Below are positions 13,401 through 14,132 of a DNA stretch of 14,132 nt, piece by piece. Under the pieces are notes generated by a model that was not told the origin of the DNA, made no database searches, and was given only the letters and a program-made list of their open reading frames with translations. The position numbers and the translations under genes are program-made. The DNA lies in assembly GCA_014859615.1 (NCBI GenBank), contig JACUTX010000052.1, positions 1 to 14,132 on the forward strand, written 5' to 3'. The DNA comes from Desulfuromonadales bacterium. GTDB taxonomy: Bacteria > Desulfobacterota > Desulfuromonadia > Desulfuromonadales > UBA2294. Numbering within the stretch: position 1 is the first letter of the stretch; each line of letters starts with the position of its first letter.

Positions 13401-14132
13401 CTATTCGACGAAACTCTTCAGACGCTTGGTACGACTCGGATGCCGCAACTTGCGCAGCGCCTTCGCCTCAATCTGTCTGATTCTCTCCCGGGTGACAGAA
13501 AAGTCCTGTCCGACCTCTTCGAGAGTATGGTCTGATTTTTCACCGATGCCGAACCGCATCCGCAAAACCTTCTCTTCCCGCGGGGTCAAAGTTGCCAGCA
13601 CCCGCGCCGTCTGATCGCCAAGATTCCCCTTGATGACAGCTTCCAGGGGGGTGATGACCCCTTTATCTTCGATAAAATCCCCCAGAGAAGAATCTTCTTC
13701 CTCACCGATCGGCGTTTCGAGACTGATCGGTTCCTTGGCAATCTTCAGCACCCGGCGGACCTTCTCCAGTGGCAGCTCCATCCGCTCGGCGATCTCTTCA
13801 GGACTCGGTTCACGTCCGATCTCCTGTACCAGCTGACGGCTGGTACGGATCAGCTTGTTAATTGTTTCGATCATATGAACCGGGATTCGGATGGTTCGGG
13901 CCTGATCGGCAATCGCCCGGGTAATCGCCTGACGTATCCACCAGGTCGCGTAGGTTGAAAACTTGTAACCGCGCTGATATTCGAATTTGTCGACCGCCTT
14001 CATCAGGCCGATATTCCCCTCCTGAATCAGATCGAGAAACTGCAAGCCACGGTTGGTGTATTTTTTGGCGATAGAGACGACCAGGCGCAGGTTCGCTTCG
14101 ACCAGCTCCGATTTGGCCTGTTTCGCCTTCCA
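13401..14132 (-). CDS. rpoD: Principal sigma factor RpoD (sigma-70), C-terminal part
   Basis: Housekeeping sigma factor that directs RNA polymerase to -35/-10 promoters. 243 codons are visible and the reading frame continues past 14132, so the N-terminal part is missing; the internal TTG at 14045 is not a start. Seen: region 2 (LVVSIAKKYTNRGLQFLDL, then IGLMKAVDKFEYQRGYKFSTYATWWIRQAITRAI), region 3 (RIPVHMIETINKL onwards) and region 4 with the -35-binding helix-turn-helix (TLEEVGQDFSVTRERIRQIE), ending RTKRLKSFVE. Every conserved residue looks intact. It is followed on the same strand by the CAT tRNA. In related bacteria dnaG usually lies upstream, which would be beyond this window. Confidence 0.98.
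   Translation of the reverse strand, partial: WKAKQAKSELVEANLRLVVSIAKKYTNRGLQFLDLIQEGNIGLMKAVDKFEYQRGYKFSTYATWWIRQAITRAIADQARTIRIPVHMIETINKLIRTSRQLVQEIGREPSPEEIAERMELPLEKVRRVLKIAKEPISLETPIGEEEDSSLGDFIEDKGVITPLEAVIKGNLGDQTARVLATLTPREEKVLRMRFGIGEKSDHTLEEVGQDFSVTRERIRQIEAKALRKLRHPSRTKRLKSFVE

Overview
The window looks like a chromosomal core region of a Desulfuromonadia-type bacterium (Geobacter/Desulfuromonas/Pelobacter relatives). The evidence is a histidine kinase whose periplasmic domain carries a c-type haem motif, a small diheme cytochrome, a short (~800 aa) MetH, a sigma-54 response regulator, and the order rpoD, tRNA, Nif3-family gene, zinc-ribbon coiled-coil gene, rnpB. This assignment is inference from gene content; no 16S or other taxonomic marker is present.

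Layout, left to right. 1-3411 (minus strand): a tightly overlapped set of a type IV/II pseudopilin-like protein, a haem-motif sensor kinase and an NtrC-family response regulator; the regulator's stop codon probably begins at base 2. 3412-3783: no gene; it holds two nearly identical 136-bp repeats made of nested palindromes (MITE/REP-like). 3784-4293 (minus): a small protein with an acidic tail, of unknown function. 4361-8200 (minus): murI, a GerMN-domain membrane protein and a short metH, closely packed and probably one operon (cell wall D-glutamate supply, envelope protein, methionine synthesis). 8201-8484: a divergent, highly structured intergenic region with mutually exclusive stems. 8485-9124 (plus): the only plus-strand genes, a three-helix membrane protein and a small anchored diheme cytochrome c.

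9181-13167 (minus): LOG-family protein, YkgJ-type cysteine-cluster protein, RNase P RNA, zinc-ribbon coiled-coil protein and Nif3-family protein. Transcription runs from Nif3 towards LOG, possibly interrupted by a terminator at about 12000. 13271-14132 (minus): a tRNA with anticodon CAT and a strong terminator behind it, preceded by the 3' part of rpoD, which runs off the right edge.

Most of the window is conserved housekeeping sequence. The parts most worth a second look are the haem-motif kinase coupled to a pseudopilin, the repeat pair at 3478-3774, the structured leader at 8257-8439 in front of the membrane protein/cytochrome pair, and the terminator whose U-tract touches the Nif3 ribosome binding site.
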